From CALELF01 sp045617925 (lineage in GTDB: Bacteria > Synergistota > Synergistia > Synergistales > Synergistaceae): 33,673 bases of DNA. The stretch covers positions 1-33,673 of the forward strand of contig JAZLJR010000042.1 of the NCBI GenBank assembly GCA_045617925.1, given 5' to 3'. The position numbers and the translations under genes are program-made. Positions 32,328 through 33,673 of this stretch are shown here, piece by piece. The notes beneath the pieces are model-generated. The model saw only the letters and a program-made list of their open reading frames with translations. It searched no databases and was not told where the DNA came from. Within the stretch, counting starts at the first letter, position 1. Each line of letters opens with the position of its first letter.

Positions 32328-32883
32328 TATAGAAGTAGCTAAAATGATTAAATCTAAACGAGAGGTGGATTTAATTATTTATGTTGCAAAGGCTGGTTTT
32401 GCAATTGCGTATTATATGAATGAGATTTTTAATGTTAAATTACTGGGAGTAGCTGCACATAGAAAAGGAAATAATTTTAAAGCTAAAATGGCTTCACTAT
32501 TAGCCTTTTTACCACGCTGCTTTAAAGATTTCCTTAGAGTTATTGAGCTTAAATCGAGGCTGCATAATAAGTGCACCGAAAGATATGTCCAATTTTTTTC
32601 ATCCATAAAATCAATAGATACTAGTAATTACAAGAATATTTTAATAGTTGATGATTCCGTTGACACAGGGCATTCGATGAAATCCGTGTATGAGATAACA
32701 GCTAAAACTTTTATTAATGCATCCATAGTCACTTATTCATTAAATGTGTGGGAACAAAGTAAGGTTTGTTTTCATACAGATTACTATTCGTTTGTAGACA
32801 CAGTAATTCGGACTCCTATGTCAAAAGATTCGAGAGAATACTGTGATTTTATTAATTTGTATGATTCAGAAGCTAGGGGTTAG
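32284..32883 (+). CDS. Phosphoribosyltransferase-family protein
   Basis: 199 residues. The type I PRPP-binding signature is at about 119-131 (ILIVDDSVDTGHS), with the two acidic residues contacting ribose and the TGHS loop binding 5'-phosphate. The rest diverges from known purine, pyrimidine or ComF types: VDLIIYVAKAGFAIAYYMNE at the N-terminus replaces the usual PPi loop, and a basic segment follows (PRCFKDFLRVIELKSRL). The acceptor is unknown. ATG 32284 is chosen because GGAG (32274-32277) lies 6 nt upstream; an ATG at 32272 has none. It overlaps the PHP gene by 44 nt and precedes a glycosyltransferase. Confidence 0.82.
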   Translation: MNYTELSLEKLREISIEVAKMIKSKREVDLIIYVAKAGFAIAYYMNEIFNVKLLGVAAHRKGNNFKAKMASLLAFLPRCFKDFLRVIELKSRLHNKCTERYVQFFSSIKSIDTSNYKNILIVDDSVDTGHSMKSVYEITAKTFINASIVTYSLNVWEQSKVCFHTDYYSFVDTVIRTPMSKDSREYCDFINLYDSEARG

Positions 32884-32943
32884 TTCAATTCGTGTGCTGT
32901 GCTAGATTAACAACATACATCATAATTGGGCGTATAAACATAA

Positions 32944-33673
32944 ATGAATAATACAGGCAATAAAAAACTTTCAATAATCGTGCCGGTTTATAATGTTGAG
33001 CAATACATTCGTAGATGCTTGGATTCATTGGTTAATCAGACCTACAAAAATTTGGAAATTATCCTCGTTGACGACGGCAGTCCAGATAATTCAGGCAAGA
33101 TTTGTGACGAATATGCCTTACAAGACAATTGCATCAAGGTAATTCATAAGCAAAACGGTGGTGTCAGCAGTGCTAGAAATGCTGGGCTCGCTGTGGCAAC
33201 TGGTGATTATGTTTGCTTTGTAGATCCTGATGATTGGCTTGCGCTCAACGCATACGAAAAACTTCTTGAGCATTTTGAACAGGATGTTGATGCTGTGTTC
33301 TTCGGCTTTTACATTTATCGAGACTCAAATGATATTGAAACATTTTCCCCTAAAAAAGTTGGGGTCGTTAATAGAGAAGACGCCTTGCTCCAAATAACAA
33401 AGAGAAATTATGGTTATGACGCTTCAGCATGGAATAAAATTGTAAAAACTAGCATTGCCCAAAAGCACACTTTTAACACGGAGCTGGTAGTAGGAGAGGA
33501 CGCCACCTTTTGGGTTTCCTGTATAGCCGATTGCAATTCGGTTTACCTTGACCGTGAGCCATACTATTTCTATCTGATACGTGGTGCTTCTGCTGTTCAC
33601 AAAAATGACCTAAAACAATTTTATAGCACTTGGAAGGCGTGGAATATAATTTCTGACGTTTGCAAACCTTACC
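32944..33673 (+). CDS. Family 2 glycosyltransferase (3' end outside window)
   Basis: 243 codons are visible before the right edge. The N-terminus is a classic GT-A fold: LSIIVPVYNVEQYIRRCLDSL, the nucleotide-binding EIILVDDGSPDNSG, NGGVSSARNAGLA and the metal-binding DPDD at about 94-97. A GED-type motif follows (VVGEDATFW). It transfers a sugar from a nucleotide sugar to a surface glycan or lipid precursor. The ribosome site before ATG 32944 is weak. It follows the PHP and phosphoribosyltransferase genes by 60 bp and may open a polysaccharide locus. Confidence 0.9.
   Translation, partial: MNNTGNKKLSIIVPVYNVEQYIRRCLDSLVNQTYKNLEIILVDDGSPDNSGKICDEYALQDNCIKVIHKQNGGVSSARNAGLAVATGDYVCFVDPDDWLALNAYEKLLEHFEQDVDAVFFGFYIYRDSNDIETFSPKKVGVVNREDALLQITKRNYGYDASAWNKIVKTSIAQKHTFNTELVVGEDATFWVSCIADCNSVYLDREPYYFYLIRGASAVHKNDLKQFYSTWKAWNIISDVCKPY

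Overview
The window is a run of housekeeping and cell-envelope genes from a moderately AT-rich bacterium. Good Shine-Dalgarno sites, sigma-70-type promoters with 17-bp spacers, many exported proteins, a TAXI-type solute receptor and an oxalate/formate-type MFS carrier suggest an anaerobe, perhaps a Negativicutes- or Synergistota-like gut bacterium. That placement is inference, because no rRNA or clear taxonomic marker is present.

Layout. (1) 1-372: the 3' end of an IS30-family transposase. (2) 399-5453: HU, then an overlapping operon murJ - small exported protein - tsaD - exported phosphatase-like protein whose catalytic Cys and Arg are replaced. (3) 5461-7425: tRNA-Ala(GGC) and a divergent exported 5'-nucleotidase. 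(4) 7553-9769: an Aas-like acyltransferase/AMP-ligase fusion with a degenerate acyltransferase active site. (5) 9775-11877: on the minus strand, a family II pyrophosphatase-like protein with a signal peptide, aqpZ and tRNA-Pro(GGG). (6) 11951-17389: a branched-chain amino acid cluster, ilvN-ilvC-ilvB-ilvD, preceded by a 27-aa Ile-rich leader peptide and a textbook set of competing RNA hairpins (attenuator). (7) 17498-19907: a membrane metallophosphoesterase and an orphan TAXI receptor. (8) 20001-28001, minus strand: trkA-trkH-MFS, then an L,D-transpeptidase/M15 peptidase/DUF362 trio of exported proteins, then tyrS. (9) 28053-29513: tRNA-Val(GAC), a short sigma-region-4-like protein, a small unknown gene and two strongly structured intergenic segments. 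(10) 29514-33673: a Nudix hydrolase, lysS, then an AT-richer PHP phosphoesterase - phosphoribosyltransferase pair and a family 2 glycosyltransferase that runs off the end.

How it works together. The ilv block is one biosynthetic unit (acetolactate synthase, reductoisomerase, dehydratase) that appears to be controlled by isoleucine supply through ribosome stalling on the leader peptide. TrkA and TrkH form a potassium uptake system. MurJ, the L,D-transpeptidase and the M15 peptidase act on peptidoglycan. Several exported phosphate-handling proteins recur: the 5'-nucleotidase, the pyrophosphatase-like protein and the phosphatase-like protein.

The points most worth a second look are the two active-site-dead enzymes, the exported pyrophosphatase, the Ile attenuator, a 129-nt three-way-junction element upstream of the sigma-like gene, a dispersed palindromic repeat family that also supplies the tyrS terminator, and the PHP/phosphoribosyltransferase pair.
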